From positions 44,962-108,961 of the forward strand of contig CANGYR010000010.1 in the NCBI GenBank assembly GCA_947458275.1: a DNA stretch of 64,000 nucleotides. The letters are read 5' to 3'. Below the pieces are notes generated by a model, which worked only from the letters and a program-made list of their open reading frames with translations, ran no database searches and was not told the origin of the DNA. Every line of letters starts with the position of its first letter. The first letter of the stretch is position 1. The stretch is from Chitinophagaceae bacterium. Lineage in GTDB: Bacteria > Bacteroidota > Bacteroidia > Chitinophagales > Chitinophagaceae. The translations under genes were made by a program, and so were the position numbers. This document shows positions 16,934 through 25,777 of this stretch, piece by piece.

Positions 16934-17632
16934 CTACAATATTCTTTCTAACTGGCTGAGATGAGTGATTGTATAAGTGGGACTCAGTCTAGGCACCTCG
17001 TTGATGTGATTTACAAATACATTATCCATTCCGGCATTGATGGCTCCCTGAATATCTGCATCAAGATTATCGCCAATCATTATAGATTCATTTGTTGTAG
17101 CATTTGCCTTTTGTAAAGCATATTCAAAAATCTCTTTTTCCGGCTTTACGCTATTGCTGGCTTCAGATGTAATCACTTCTTTGAAAAAATGGTTCATGCC
17201 GGAGTTTCTCAATTTGTTCCACTGCGTTTTTTCAAAACCATTTGTGATGAGATGCAGCGAATAGTCTTTTTCTTTTAGATAGTTGAGTATCTCAATAGCG
17301 TGAGGAAACAGATCTGTTTTTGTTGGCAATATCTCCAGAAATCGTACGCTCATTCCTTTTGCCAGTTTTTCATCTCCCACCTTGAACTCCAGCAGCGTAC
17401 GCCACATTCTTTTCCATTTCAGTTCTTCCACCGTAATAAAACCTTTCTGATAGCGCTCCCAGAGAATTTTATTGTGATAAAGATATTTGGTATGAAACTC
17501 ATCGAAATCAACCGAAACAAAATTCTTCAATTCAAACTCTGTATATAAATCGGATAAGGTATGTTTGGCATTTGTATCAAAATCCCACAAAGTGTGATCC
17601 AGATCAAAAAAAATATGATTGTATCTACGCAT
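16934..17632 (-). CDS. HAD-family noncanonical pyrimidine nucleotidase (YjjG-like)
   Basis: 232 aa. HAD motif I is D10 and D12 in FFDLDHTLWDFD, motif II is LITNGFEKTQ, motif III is KPEKEIFEYAL and motif IV is MIGDNLDADIQGA. The WDF after DHTL and the overall length fit the YjjG group, which dephosphorylates modified or damaged pyrimidine nucleotides. The start ending at 17632 is used; the longer frame adds 25 residues without homology pattern. The gene is convergent with the small Cys-rich gene across its terminator. Confidence 0.85.
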   Translation of the reverse strand: MRRYNHIFFDLDHTLWDFDTNAKHTLSDLYTEFELKNFVSVDFDEFHTKYLYHNKILWERYQKGFITVEELKWKRMWRTLLEFKVGDEKLAKGMSVRFLEILPTKTDLFPHAIEILNYLKEKDYSLHLITNGFEKTQWNKLRNSGMNHFFKEVITSEASNSVKPEKEIFEYALQKANATTNESIMIGDNLDADIQGAINAGMDNVFVNHINEVPRLSPTYTITHLSQLERIL

Positions 17633-17822
17633 GATCAATTCAAAATTTAGGCAAACGATGATTACTGCCGATTGGATATCTGAAATGGTCCAATGCAATT
17701 GTCCCAATCAGCTATCACATCGGCATTATACCAGAAAATCATGAACTAATTTGTAATTCAAATTGGTATAACTTTACATTAAAGAGCAAATTTACTAATT
17801 ATAGCAATCTAAAATTTTTTCT

Positions 17823-18521
17823 ATGAACGTTGTGATTACAGGAGCAAGCAGAGGAATGGGAAAAGCTATTGCGATGAAATTTGCAAAAGATGCCCATACT
17901 CTTTTTTTGTGTGCGAGAACAAAAGAAACGCTGGAAAAAACCGCTGCGGAAATAAAAACCACCTTTCCTTCATCAACCATACACACTTTCGTTGCTGATT
18001 TGTCTGTAAAAGAAGAGGTAACTGCTTTTGGAAAATTTTGTTTGCAACACGGCACTCCCGATATTGTAATCAATAATGCGGGCTATTATTTGCCGGGCAA
18101 TTGTATAGATGAGGCGGAGGGTACTTTGGATTCAATGCTGCAGACAAACTTATATAGCGCCTATTATTTAACGAGAGTATTGGTTCCTGAAATGATTGCT
18201 AAAAAAAGCGGACATATTTTCAACATGTGCTCTATCGCTTCTCATAAAGCATACAAAGGCGGTGGCGGTTACAGCATCAGTAAGTTTGCCCTGAATGGTT
18301 TCAGTCAGAATCTCAGGCAGGAACTATTGCCTTATGGTATCAAAGTGACGGCTGTTTTTCCGGGAGCGGTAATGACAGACACCTGGGGGGATTTTGATAA
18401 TTCATCTAATAGAATCATGGAAGTGAGTGACATTGCTGATATGGTATATGCTGCAACCAAATTGTCTAAGGCAGCAGTTGTAGAAGAAATTGTTTTACGT
18501 CCGCAGTTGGGAGATTTATAA
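17823..18521 (+). CDS. Short-chain dehydrogenase/reductase
   Basis: 232 aa Rossmann-fold oxidoreductase. TGASRGMGKAIA (6-17) is the dinucleotide loop, CART (30-33) follows strand 2 and suggests NADPH preference, and NNAG is at 84-87. The catalytic residues are S137, Y150 and K154 (YSISK). The substrate is unknown; the form resembles 3-oxoacyl-ACP reductase/KR-like SDRs. The gene converges with the response regulator gene, with only 7 nt between stop codons. Confidence 0.87.
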   Translation: MNVVITGASRGMGKAIAMKFAKDAHTLFLCARTKETLEKTAAEIKTTFPSSTIHTFVADLSVKEEVTAFGKFCLQHGTPDIVINNAGYYLPGNCIDEAEGTLDSMLQTNLYSAYYLTRVLVPEMIAKKSGHIFNMCSIASHKAYKGGGGYSISKFALNGFSQNLRQELLPYGIKVTAVFPGAVMTDTWGDFDNSSNRIMEVSDIADMVYAATKLSKAAVVEEIVLRPQLGDL

Positions 18522-18528
18522 AATCATC

Positions 18529-19233
18529 TTAGCAGGTAAATTTATAACCTGCTCCTCTGACAGAATGAAAGTAAATGGGATTTCTGCTGTCTTCTTCAAA
18601 ATACTTTCTGAAGTTCAAAATAAAATTATCTATAGTACGTGTAGTAGGATAAACATTATAGCCCCAAACTGTTTGTAATATTTTTTCTCTTGTAACTACT
18701 TCATTTTTATTTTCTACTAATAGTTTGAGCAGCATCCCTTCTCTTTTGGTAAGTGTAATTTTATCTCCTTTTTTATTTACGCATTCTAGTCCTTTAAAAT
18801 CAATTTTATTTTTTCCAAAAGCGAAAATTTCGGGGAGTGAAGTTTTTATTGCAAGTTGTTTTTCTTTTCTGATAAGTTTTTCTACCCGAAGCAATAGCTC
18901 TTCCAGGTTAAAGGGTTTGGTGAGGTAGTCATCCGCTCCTTTTTTCAATCCCATCACTCTATCGGCACTACTGTTTTTTGCACTTAAAATTAAAATTGGA
19001 ATGGCATTGTTTTGTAGCCTTATTGTCTCGCAAACAGTGATGCCGTCTATTTCGGGAAGCATCACATCCAGAATAATCAAATCAAAATGTTCTTGTCTGA
19101 TTTTATTCAATGCATCAGCGCCATCATAACTACTGGTCACTTCGTATCCTTCCAGTTCAAGATTGAGCTTTAGTGCTTCTTGAAGATTTTCTTCATCTTC
19201 TACAAGCAATATGGATACTTTTTTAGAAGGCAT
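18529..19233 (-). CDS. OmpR-family response regulator
   Basis: 234 aa. The receiver domain (1-~125) has the acidic pocket E12-D13, phosphoacceptor D56 (LIILDVMLP), and K in LSAKNS. The winged-helix DNA-binding domain (~135-234) shows LTKREGMLLKLLVENKNEVV, TRTIDNFILNFRKYFE and SVRGAGYKF. It is encoded 6 nt behind the histidine kinase, so the two form a cognate pair. Target genes cannot be inferred from the sequence. Confidence 0.93.
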   Translation of the reverse strand: MPSKKVSILLVEDEENLQEALKLNLELEGYEVTSSYDGADALNKIRQEHFDLIILDVMLPEIDGITVCETIRLQNNAIPILILSAKNSSADRVMGLKKGADDYLTKPFNLEELLLRVEKLIRKEKQLAIKTSLPEIFAFGKNKIDFKGLECVNKKGDKITLTKREGMLLKLLVENKNEVVTREKILQTVWGYNVYPTTRTIDNFILNFRKYFEEDSRNPIYFHSVRGAGYKFTC

Positions 19234-19239
19234 TACGGT

Positions 19240-20217
19240 TTACACTTTTTGCTTTAATTCTATAACAAATATGGAGCCTTTTGGTTGATTGTCTTTGATG
19301 CTTATTTTTCCTTCATGTGCTTTAATAATTCTTTCGGTGAGGTATAAACCCAATCCGGTTCCTTTTGCTTTGATATTTGTTTCGCTTCCGGAACGATAGA
19401 ATTTCTCAAAGACTTTATTTTTTTCATCGGCATTAATTCCACTTCCTTCATCGCCAACACTAATGATAGCTGTATTGTTATGTGAATGTAACGATGTGAA
19501 TATTTTTCCTTCTTTTGGCGAATATTTTATGGCATTGTCGAGCAGATTATTCATCACAATCTCTAGCAGCATAGTATCTGCATGCACATAAATATCATCA
19601 GCAATTTCATTTACAAATATTCTATTGGGATATCTCTTAATGAAATCAGATACGCATGTGTCGACTAACTCGCTGAGCAATATTGATTCTTTGGTTATTT
19701 TATACCCACCTGCATCAAACTGAGAAGATAGAAGTAAATTATTGCATAGTGCATTCATTCGGTTGGTTTCATGCACTGTGTTGTTGATAAGTCGCATTTG
19801 TTGTTCCTCATCAAGCTTTCTTTTTTGCAATGTCTCTAAATTAAGCTTGGTGACGGCAATGGGTGTTTTCAATTCATGCGTAACAGCCATCATGAAATGT
19901 TGTTGTTGTTTGCTGATTTTTAATTGTTTGTTTACAGCTCTGTAAAGAAAAATTGCTCCGGCTACGATGAGTAATAAAAAAATGGCACCCTCGCCAATAT
20001 ATTGTTTGCTTTTTCTGTCTTTTTCAATCAGGATTTTATTGTATTGCATTTCAAAATCTGCGCGGTCTTTTTGAAGGCGATCAATTTTAAAATTAGACAT
20101 CTGGTTATTTTGTTGCGTGAGTGCAATAAACCACCATATAAGTGCCGCAAGAATGTATGCCAGAAAAAACCAGTAGATGGCAAAAATCAGTTTTATCCTG
20201 TTTGATTTATTAGGCAT
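19240..20217 (-). CDS. Sensor histidine kinase
   Basis: 325 aa. Two hydrophobic helices (~10-33 and ~77-95) flank a short periplasmic stretch of about 43 residues, too small for a typical sensor domain. The dimerisation helix carries H114 (MAVTHELKTPIAV), and the ATPase domain has NNLLDNAIKYSPKEG (N box), SVGDEGSGI (G1) and KGTGLGLYLTERI (G2). There is no recognisable HAMP domain. The gene sits between nadK (21 nt upstream) and its response regulator, in one likely operon. Confidence 0.92.
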   Translation of the reverse strand: MPNKSNRIKLIFAIYWFFLAYILAALIWWFIALTQQNNQMSNFKIDRLQKDRADFEMQYNKILIEKDRKSKQYIGEGAIFLLLIVAGAIFLYRAVNKQLKISKQQQHFMMAVTHELKTPIAVTKLNLETLQKRKLDEEQQMRLINNTVHETNRMNALCNNLLLSSQFDAGGYKITKESILLSELVDTCVSDFIKRYPNRIFVNEIADDIYVHADTMLLEIVMNNLLDNAIKYSPKEGKIFTSLHSHNNTAIISVGDEGSGINADEKNKVFEKFYRSGSETNIKAKGTGLGLYLTERIIKAHEGKISIKDNQPKGSIFVIELKQKV

Positions 20218-20238
20218 AAAGATTTAAATCCGGAAACA

Positions 20239-21117
20239 TTAGTTTCTTTTATCCAACCCCCAGCTTAGTTTATTTCTGAGTGTTTGAAGAAAATTATTTT
20301 CATTCATTCGCAGAAGGTTGATGGAGAATTCTTCTTTTTTTACTGCTATCTGCACCTCTTTAGTAATAGTTTCTCTTCTGCTGTCAAGCGTACAAAGGAA
20401 TCCATCTGTTCTCCCTTCCAGTTCAAAGGAAATAATATTATTATCGGGCACCACAATTGGTCTTACATTGAGATTGTGAGGAGCTACGGGGGTTATGACA
20501 AAATTGCTGCTTTCGGGAAAAACTACCGGTCCGCTGCAACTCAATGAGTATCCTGTTGATCCTGTAGGAGTCGCTACAATCAAGCCGTCTGCCCAATAGG
20601 TATTTAAAAACTCTCCGTTTAAATAAGTATGAATTTTAATCATCGGAGAGCTGTCTTTTTTATGAATGGAAAATTCATTCAATGCATAGGGTGTTTCTCC
20701 GAATAAGGGAATATTGGAATCCAGATGAATGAGTGATCTTTTATCCAATACATATTTTCTGTTTACAATGGCATCAATTGCACTGTCTATTTCATCTTTT
20801 CCTATATTGGCCAAAAACCCTAGTCTTCCATAATTGATGCCTAAGATTGGTATGCCTGAGTCTTTTACCAGTGTAACCGTATCGAGCATTGTACCATCTC
20901 CGCCCAGGCTGATAAGGCAATCAATTTCGGGGTCTAAAGTGTCGCCCAGACTGAAAGTAGAATATTTTCCCTCGATATTTATTGCAGAATAAAACAGGTT
21001 AAAAAAATCCTGGAATATGATTGGCTCTGCGCCTACACTTATTAAATGTTCCAGAAGTTGACCGATATCCTTCAACTGAGCATTTTCTAACCCGCGACTG
21101 TAAATAGCTATTTTCAT
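20239..21117 (-). CDS. nadK: NAD kinase
   Basis: 292 aa; ATP-dependent phosphorylation of NAD to NADP. The diagnostic GGDGTML is at residues 72-78. GINYGRLGFLANI, ALNEFSIHK and TPTGSTGYSLSCSGP follow in order. It is the first gene of a probable nadK - histidine kinase - response regulator transcript. Confidence 0.96.
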   Translation of the reverse strand: MKIAIYSRGLENAQLKDIGQLLEHLISVGAEPIIFQDFFNLFYSAINIEGKYSTFSLGDTLDPEIDCLISLGGDGTMLDTVTLVKDSGIPILGINYGRLGFLANIGKDEIDSAIDAIVNRKYVLDKRSLIHLDSNIPLFGETPYALNEFSIHKKDSSPMIKIHTYLNGEFLNTYWADGLIVATPTGSTGYSLSCSGPVVFPESSNFVITPVAPHNLNVRPIVVPDNNIISFELEGRTDGFLCTLDSRRETITKEVQIAVKKEEFSINLLRMNENNFLQTLRNKLSWGLDKRN

Positions 21118-21219
21118 CTGAGTATTTAAATTTTACACTTTTGATAAATGCAATACCCTAAATTCGATAATTTTTATTTCTCAGATGATACTATAAGTAT
21201 CTCAATTTCGGGCAAGGAA

Positions 21220-22677
21220 CTACAATGTAGTTCTGAATTGTAAAAATAACCCCTTTTTGCCTAATTGGTTGAAACTATATTCCATACTCATATTAAAATC
21301 ATAAAGACTTAAAATATCTAATCCGGCTCCACCGGAATATAGAAAAATATTGTTTAATCTGCTAATGAATTCCTTTTTCGCATAATTGTATCCGAAATCC
21401 GAATAGGTTTTTGCATAAAGTGAGAAGGGAATATTAGGAATGGCATGAAAATGAAAAGGGACTGGAATTTTAAATGAAAAAATCTTTTTGCTAAAAGTCA
21501 GCTTTGTCACCCCCGAAGCCACTCCATCAATCACATAGTTTTCCAGTCCTCTGAGAAAGTAGCCTCCATAACCCATAGCTTTTTGATTGATATAGGGCTG
21601 ATTAAAAGGAGCTTTTATTTTAGAAAAAACCTGCCAGCTGAAAAAATAACTCTTTCCTAGTTCATGGAACCTTCGGAATGCTATATCCACAGTAAGTGCA
21701 TTTTCTTTTCCTTCAATCCCCAAACCTCTTTTAGTAATAAACACTGAATATATTTTTCCCCTAAGGGGATAATTGATATTGTTTACATTTATGTATTGAA
21801 AACCATAACTCAAATCAAAATAAGAAGTAAAGGACTTCTCTGAACTGAAATAATTGGGATTGTATTTAGAGTTTACAACACTGTCATTGACTTTGGCATA
21901 GTGATATTGCAGCGAAAAAATATGTTTTTTATAAAACCCTCTACGGATTCTGTAAAGTCCTGATATACTGTAAGACTCTCTTGAATAATCAGATTTTTTG
22001 AATTGCAGCAGTTTGTTGTTATAGCTAGTTTTGTAAGGGAATTCTTTATTTTGAGTATAACTGATACCAACTGCAAAACCTTCATTTGCATTTTTACCTA
22101 TATACGGATTCGAATATTCCAAATAAATATTTCTGTTGTATCCATTGAGCAGATTTAATTTTAAATTATCTGCTCTTCCACTCACATTGATATGTGTGAA
22201 TCGTATTCCGTAGTTTATTCTTCCCAAATCAGCGTTGTAATCATTCCACCATTCGTTGAATGTCCTGTCTGTCAATGTGAAAATGGGATTAGGGTAAACG
22301 AACCATCTCTCTTTTAGTTTTACATACAGCGTCAAGCGGGAAGGATTAATAAGCGAAGGTTCTATTTCTATTTCAGAAAAAAGGTTCGTGTTGTAAATCA
22401 GCATCCTCGAATCTTCCAGCAATTGACGAATATTTCCTGCTATTATCGAATCGCCTTTTTTTATTTTGAGCTCTCTTAAAATAATATAATTTTTTGTTTT
22501 TTTATTTCCGGAAATAACGATTGAATCTACATACAACTTGCTTGAGGAATCAGCTGCTATAATGTTGTTTACTTCATCATAGAATCCGGGATAAGTTGCA
22601 CGGGTTTCTTGTGACAAACATTTGCCAGAAGTAAAGAGTATCAAAAAGACAAGAATTTGTTTTTTGAATTGAAACAT
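21220..22677 (-). CDS. BamA/TamA-like outer-membrane protein with one POTRA domain
   Basis: 485 aa. A signal peptide covers ~1-22. Residues ~47-125 look like a single POTRA domain (VDSIVISGNKKTKNYIILREL), followed by a beta-barrel region rich in alternating aromatic strands (~130-485) with GYGGYFLRGLENYVIDG near the L6-loop position where VRGF-like motifs occur in the Omp85 family. It is much shorter than BamA (five POTRAs) and most similar in layout to small Omp85 proteins such as TamA/PlpD barrels. The last residue is Leu rather than the usual Phe. Its role in outer-membrane assembly is inferred. Confidence 0.72.
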   Translation of the reverse strand: MFQFKKQILVFLILFTSGKCLSQETRATYPGFYDEVNNIIAADSSSKLYVDSIVISGNKKTKNYIILRELKIKKGDSIIAGNIRQLLEDSRMLIYNTNLFSEIEIEPSLINPSRLTLYVKLKERWFVYPNPIFTLTDRTFNEWWNDYNADLGRINYGIRFTHINVSGRADNLKLNLLNGYNRNIYLEYSNPYIGKNANEGFAVGISYTQNKEFPYKTSYNNKLLQFKKSDYSRESYSISGLYRIRRGFYKKHIFSLQYHYAKVNDSVVNSKYNPNYFSSEKSFTSYFDLSYGFQYINVNNINYPLRGKIYSVFITKRGLGIEGKENALTVDIAFRRFHELGKSYFFSWQVFSKIKAPFNQPYINQKAMGYGGYFLRGLENYVIDGVASGVTKLTFSKKIFSFKIPVPFHFHAIPNIPFSLYAKTYSDFGYNYAKKEFISRLNNIFLYSGGAGLDILSLYDFNMSMEYSFNQLGKKGLFLQFRTTL

Positions 22678-22741
22678 AAAATGTTGTCCGGTAAAAAGGA
22701 AGAGAACCGGCGTATCTTACAAAAGTATTAAAATACCTGAA

Positions 22742-23404
22742 CTATATGTTCAAATAGTTCATCAGGTTTTTATAATTGTCTTCTATATCATTAGAGAAGG
22801 TATCAGCTCCGAAGTGGTGTTTTACCTGGTATTCGTAACGGATGAATGAGGCAATTACTGCAGAAATTTCTCGGTTGTTGATATGTAGTGTAACGGTAAG
22901 GGTGCCAGTGGAGGGTTCTGTCATGGTATTCAGATGCAGAACCGTACAATCGTTGCTTTCCACAATCCGACTGATTTCAGAAATAGAGAACTGAGATCTT
23001 TCCATTTCAAGGACAATGATTCCTCCGATTTCATTTGCTCCGGCAAAACTGCCAATCACCTTGAGTAAGTCAGGTACGGTGACAACACCCACAAAGCCGT
23101 TGATTTTATTTATGACCGGAACTACACTGGTATCATATTGATTGCATATCCCGATAGCATTTAAAAAATGAAGATCATCTGATACAAAAATATGAGTCAG
23201 GTTTTCCTGTATCAATTCAATGGTAATTTTTTCTTCTTCAACATCCATAAGGTCTTCTTCGCTGATTAAACCAAGGAATTTATTTTCACTGACTACAGGT
23301 AAATGCGTCAGCTTAAAATCGTTGATTAGCTGACGAGCCTTTCCTACAGAATCCTGTAACTGCAGGCGAGGAATATTATTATTAATTAATTCAGCTATGA
23401 GCAT
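22742..23404 (-). CDS. CBS-domain pair protein with ACT-like C-terminus
   Basis: 220 aa, no membrane segments. Two CBS motifs are visible: residues ~1-60 (LTHLPVVSENKFLGLISEEDLM) and ~70-125 (DTSVVPVINKINGFVGVVTVPDLL), described by these segments. Residues ~135-205 resemble an ACT-type ligand domain (GGIIVLEMERSQFSISEISRI). Such proteins sense adenine nucleotides or other ligands; the partner is unknown. A CBS gene close to nadK and an outer-membrane protein gene is an arrangement I associate with Bacteroidota. Confidence 0.8.
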   Translation of the reverse strand: MLIAELINNNIPRLQLQDSVGKARQLINDFKLTHLPVVSENKFLGLISEEDLMDVEEEKITIELIQENLTHIFVSDDLHFLNAIGICNQYDTSVVPVINKINGFVGVVTVPDLLKVIGSFAGANEIGGIIVLEMERSQFSISEISRIVESNDCTVLHLNTMTEPSTGTLTVTLHINNREISAVIASFIRYEYQVKHHFGADTFSNDIEDNYKNLMNYLNI

Positions 23405-23491
23405 GATTTCAGTTATTGGAATTGCTTTAGTTAACGCTGTAAAGGTGCAGCATGTTGTGTACTTAAAGAAAAATAAACTGTTAAATAGTGT

Positions 23492-24259
23492 TTATGAAGA
23501 ACTTTTTAATCGGGACAGAAAACCTTCAAGAATCTGATTGAATTCATGAGGAACTTCCATCATTGGCGCGTGACCACATTTGTCTACGAAATGAAGTTCA
23601 CTGTTGGGCATCAGTTTTTTAAACTCTTCGCCAACGAATGGAGGAGTGATGGTATCGTTGTTTCCCCATATCAGGCATGTGGGCTTGGTAATCTGACTTA
23701 GCTCATTTCCAAGATTGTTACGAATAGCACTTTTCGCCAATGCAATAATCTTAATCACCTTCAGTCTGTTATTGGTAATTTCAAAAACCTCCTCCACTAA
23801 TTCGTCTGTTGCAAGCGCAGGGTCATAAAAAGTGAGCGAAGTTTTATGGCGGATATATTCTTTGTCTCCTCTTTTGGGATAAGTATCACCCATACCATTT
23901 TCAAAAAGACCGGAACTTCCTGTAAGAATCAATGACTTGATTTTTTCAGGTTTTTTTAAAACATGCACCAAAGCCACATGGCCACCCAACGAATTGCCCA
24001 TCAGGTGTATATCATTATATTTACGATGGTCTATGAATTTGGTGACAAATTTTTGAAGTCCGCCTACGGAGGTGTGCAACAAGTCAAGGTCCAATAAAGG
24101 AAGTTGCGGAACAACCACTTTAAAATTATGCCTGAAATGTTCAATCAGCGCATTGAAATTGCTCAGCCCGCCAAATAATCCGTGTAATAATATCAGGGGC
24201 TCACCTTGTCCTTCTTCTATGAATTTATATTTTCCGTCTTGTTTTAATTCAAATGCCAT
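23492..24259 (-). CDS. Alpha/beta hydrolase
   Basis: 255 aa from the ATG ending at 24259; an ATG 12 nt further upstream (24271) is also possible. LILLHGLFGGLSNF is the oxyanion HG region, GNSLGGHVAL the nucleophile elbow with Ser, WGNNDTITPP carries the acid Asp, and DKCGHAPMMEVP the catalytic His. It is a typical serine esterase/lipase-like or C-C hydrolase; the substrate is unknown. Confidence 0.85.
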   Translation of the reverse strand: MAFELKQDGKYKFIEEGQGEPLILLHGLFGGLSNFNALIEHFRHNFKVVVPQLPLLDLDLLHTSVGGLQKFVTKFIDHRKYNDIHLMGNSLGGHVALVHVLKKPEKIKSLILTGSSGLFENGMGDTYPKRGDKEYIRHKTSLTFYDPALATDELVEEVFEITNNRLKVIKIIALAKSAIRNNLGNELSQITKPTCLIWGNNDTITPPFVGEEFKKLMPNSELHFVDKCGHAPMMEVPHEFNQILEGFLSRLKSSS

Positions 24260-24391
24260 GCGATCAATCAAATATTTAATAAATCTAAATAAACCTTAAT
24301 GCAACTATTTCGCTAAAATTACTATAAATAAAATAAATGATTAAAATATTAACTCACCTCACCGAAAATTTTTTAAGAACAGGCTTTCAGA

Positions 24392-24886
24392 TCAGACAAA
24401 TATATTCCTAAAAATTGGAATTACCTTCTCCAGCAAATTCAGCAATTTGAATGACTTAGGATATATATATAAAAAAGTTTTTGACTCAGATAGTGCTTCA
24501 ATTCCAAATACATTCACATTGTACAGATAAATCAGCATTACGGTGAACATCAATGTGTAAAGAACCATATATAAAATTCCTCCCGCGCTAGCGTTAAAGA
24601 AACCAGGAGCTTCTGCTTCTGTACTCTTCAGAATAATTAATCCGAGGATTCTGACAATTATAGCAAAGACCAAAAATATGATTATAAATGAAATAAAGGA
24701 CAACCAATTGCCGTTGAGGGATTTTTGTAAATGAAGGATTTTGGAAATCCATAATGATACTTTGATAGCAGATAACATTCCTACCCATAGGGACAGGAAT
24801 AAAAATAATGCTCTTATAAAGCCACGCTTTAACCCCTTGTAAAGGCCAAAAAGAACAAAAAGCACATAAATGATGTCTATATACAT
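24392..24886 (-). CDS. CvpA-family membrane protein
   Basis: 164 aa with four predicted hydrophobic segments. DIIYVLFVLFGLYKGLKRGFIRALF at the N-terminus (cited by position 3-27) is the characteristic CvpA start, with a polar GLxxG turn. In E. coli, CvpA is linked to colicin V production and envelope integrity; the biochemical function is unknown. It is the last gene of the minus-strand cluster 24392-28162, 34 nt behind the yqeY-like gene. Confidence 0.85.
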   Translation of the reverse strand: MYIDIIYVLFVLFGLYKGLKRGFIRALFLFLSLWVGMLSAIKVSLWISKILHLQKSLNGNWLSFISFIIIFLVFAIIVRILGLIILKSTEAEAPGFFNASAGGILYMVLYTLMFTVMLIYLYNVNVFGIEALSESKTFLYIYPKSFKLLNLLEKVIPIFRNIFV

Positions 24887-24920
24887 AATAAAATATTGAC
24901 AAAAGAAATTTTTGATGTAA

Positions 24921-25370
24921 TCACGATAATAATTCTTTTACTAGTGCACTTATCGTTTTACCATCCGCTTTGCCGGCAAGTTGTTTGGAGGCAACTCCCA
25001 TTACTTTACCCATTTCAGCAGCAGTTTTTGCTCCCGTTTCTGCAATAATTGCCGATACAGCTTCTTTGATTTCTGCTTCTGTCATTTGTTTTGGAAGAAA
25101 TTTTTCAATCACCGCGATTTCTTCTTTTTCTTTTTCTGCCAAATCCTGTCTGCCTTGCTTTTCGAAAATATCGAGAGAATCTTTTCTTTGTTTCATCATT
25201 TTCTGTAAAAACTTCAATTCTGTAGCTTCGTCAATTTCACCATTCGCACCGGGCTCGGTTTTTGCTTTGATGATTTCTGCTTTAATAGCGCGCAAGCCTC
25301 TTAATACTGATTCGTTTTTAGATTTCATGGCATCTTTCATATCAGCCATAATTCTTTGTTCCAGTGACAT
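24921..25370 (-). CDS. GatB/YqeY-domain protein
   Basis: 149 aa, entirely the GatB/YqeY helical domain: LEQRIMADMKDAMKSKNESVL, LRGLRAIKAEIIKAKTE, DEATELKFLQKMMKQRKDS, FLPKQMTEAEI and MGKVMGVASKQLAGKADG. The domain is related to the tail of the tRNA amidotransferase subunit GatB and may bind tRNA; its own role is uncertain. It is located between gldC and the cvpA-like gene in the cluster. Confidence 0.9.
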   Translation of the reverse strand: MSLEQRIMADMKDAMKSKNESVLRGLRAIKAEIIKAKTEPGANGEIDEATELKFLQKMMKQRKDSLDIFEKQGRQDLAEKEKEEIAVIEKFLPKQMTEAEIKEAVSAIIAETGAKTAAEMGKVMGVASKQLAGKADGKTISALVKELLS

Positions 25371-25409
25371 AGATATTTTTTTTATTGAACAGAAATTGTG
25401 TTAATAAAG

Positions 25410-25748
25410 TTATTGAGTTATTTGCTGGTCTCTGAATTTTTTATAAAATCCTTTTGCAAATTCTTTCATTTCCGAACTGAGTTCTCCCTGGTTGGTGGCA
25501 CGCTGAAAAGTATCTGCCATGGCCATCATCATCTGATAAAAAAAATCTCCCATTTCATCCACCATCATATCTTTTGTCCAGAGATCTATTCTCATGGCAG
25601 TTTTATCTGCTCCGTCCCAAAATGCCAGACACATGGCTTTGGATTTTTGTTTCATATCGGCGGTGCTGTCTGACGCTTGCCAGTTTATTTGCTCCGGAAT
25701 TTTGTTGGGGTCTAGAATAACATCTATCGTAATAGTGGATTTGTGCAT
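25410..25748 (-). CDS. gldC: Gliding motility-associated protein GldC
   Basis: 112 aa, the expected size for GldC. The conserved stretches match the Bacteroidota family: ITIDVILDPNKIPEQINW, AMCLAFWDGADKTAMRIDLW, TKDMMVDEMGDFFYQMM and MADTFQRATNQGELSSEM. GldC is a small protein found with GldB; it is associated with gliding in Flavobacterium but also occurs in non-gliders, so motility is not implied by this gene alone. A TAAATTTG box (25764-25771, minus) lies 15 nt before its start. Confidence 0.88.
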   Translation of the reverse strand: MHKSTITIDVILDPNKIPEQINWQASDSTADMKQKSKAMCLAFWDGADKTAMRIDLWTKDMMVDEMGDFFYQMMMAMADTFQRATNQGELSSEMKEFAKGFYKKFRDQQITQ

Positions 25749-25763
25749 AGAATTTCATTTTTG

Positions 25764-25771
25764 CAAATTTA
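25764..25771 (-). promoter_or_regulatory. Candidate -7 box upstream of gldC
   Basis: TAAATTTG on the minus strand matches TAnnTTTG exactly. It lies between the glycosyltransferase stop (25778) and the gldC ATG (25748). It may give gldC and its downstream genes an internal promoter. Confidence 0.4.
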
Positions 25772-25777
25772 ATGCCT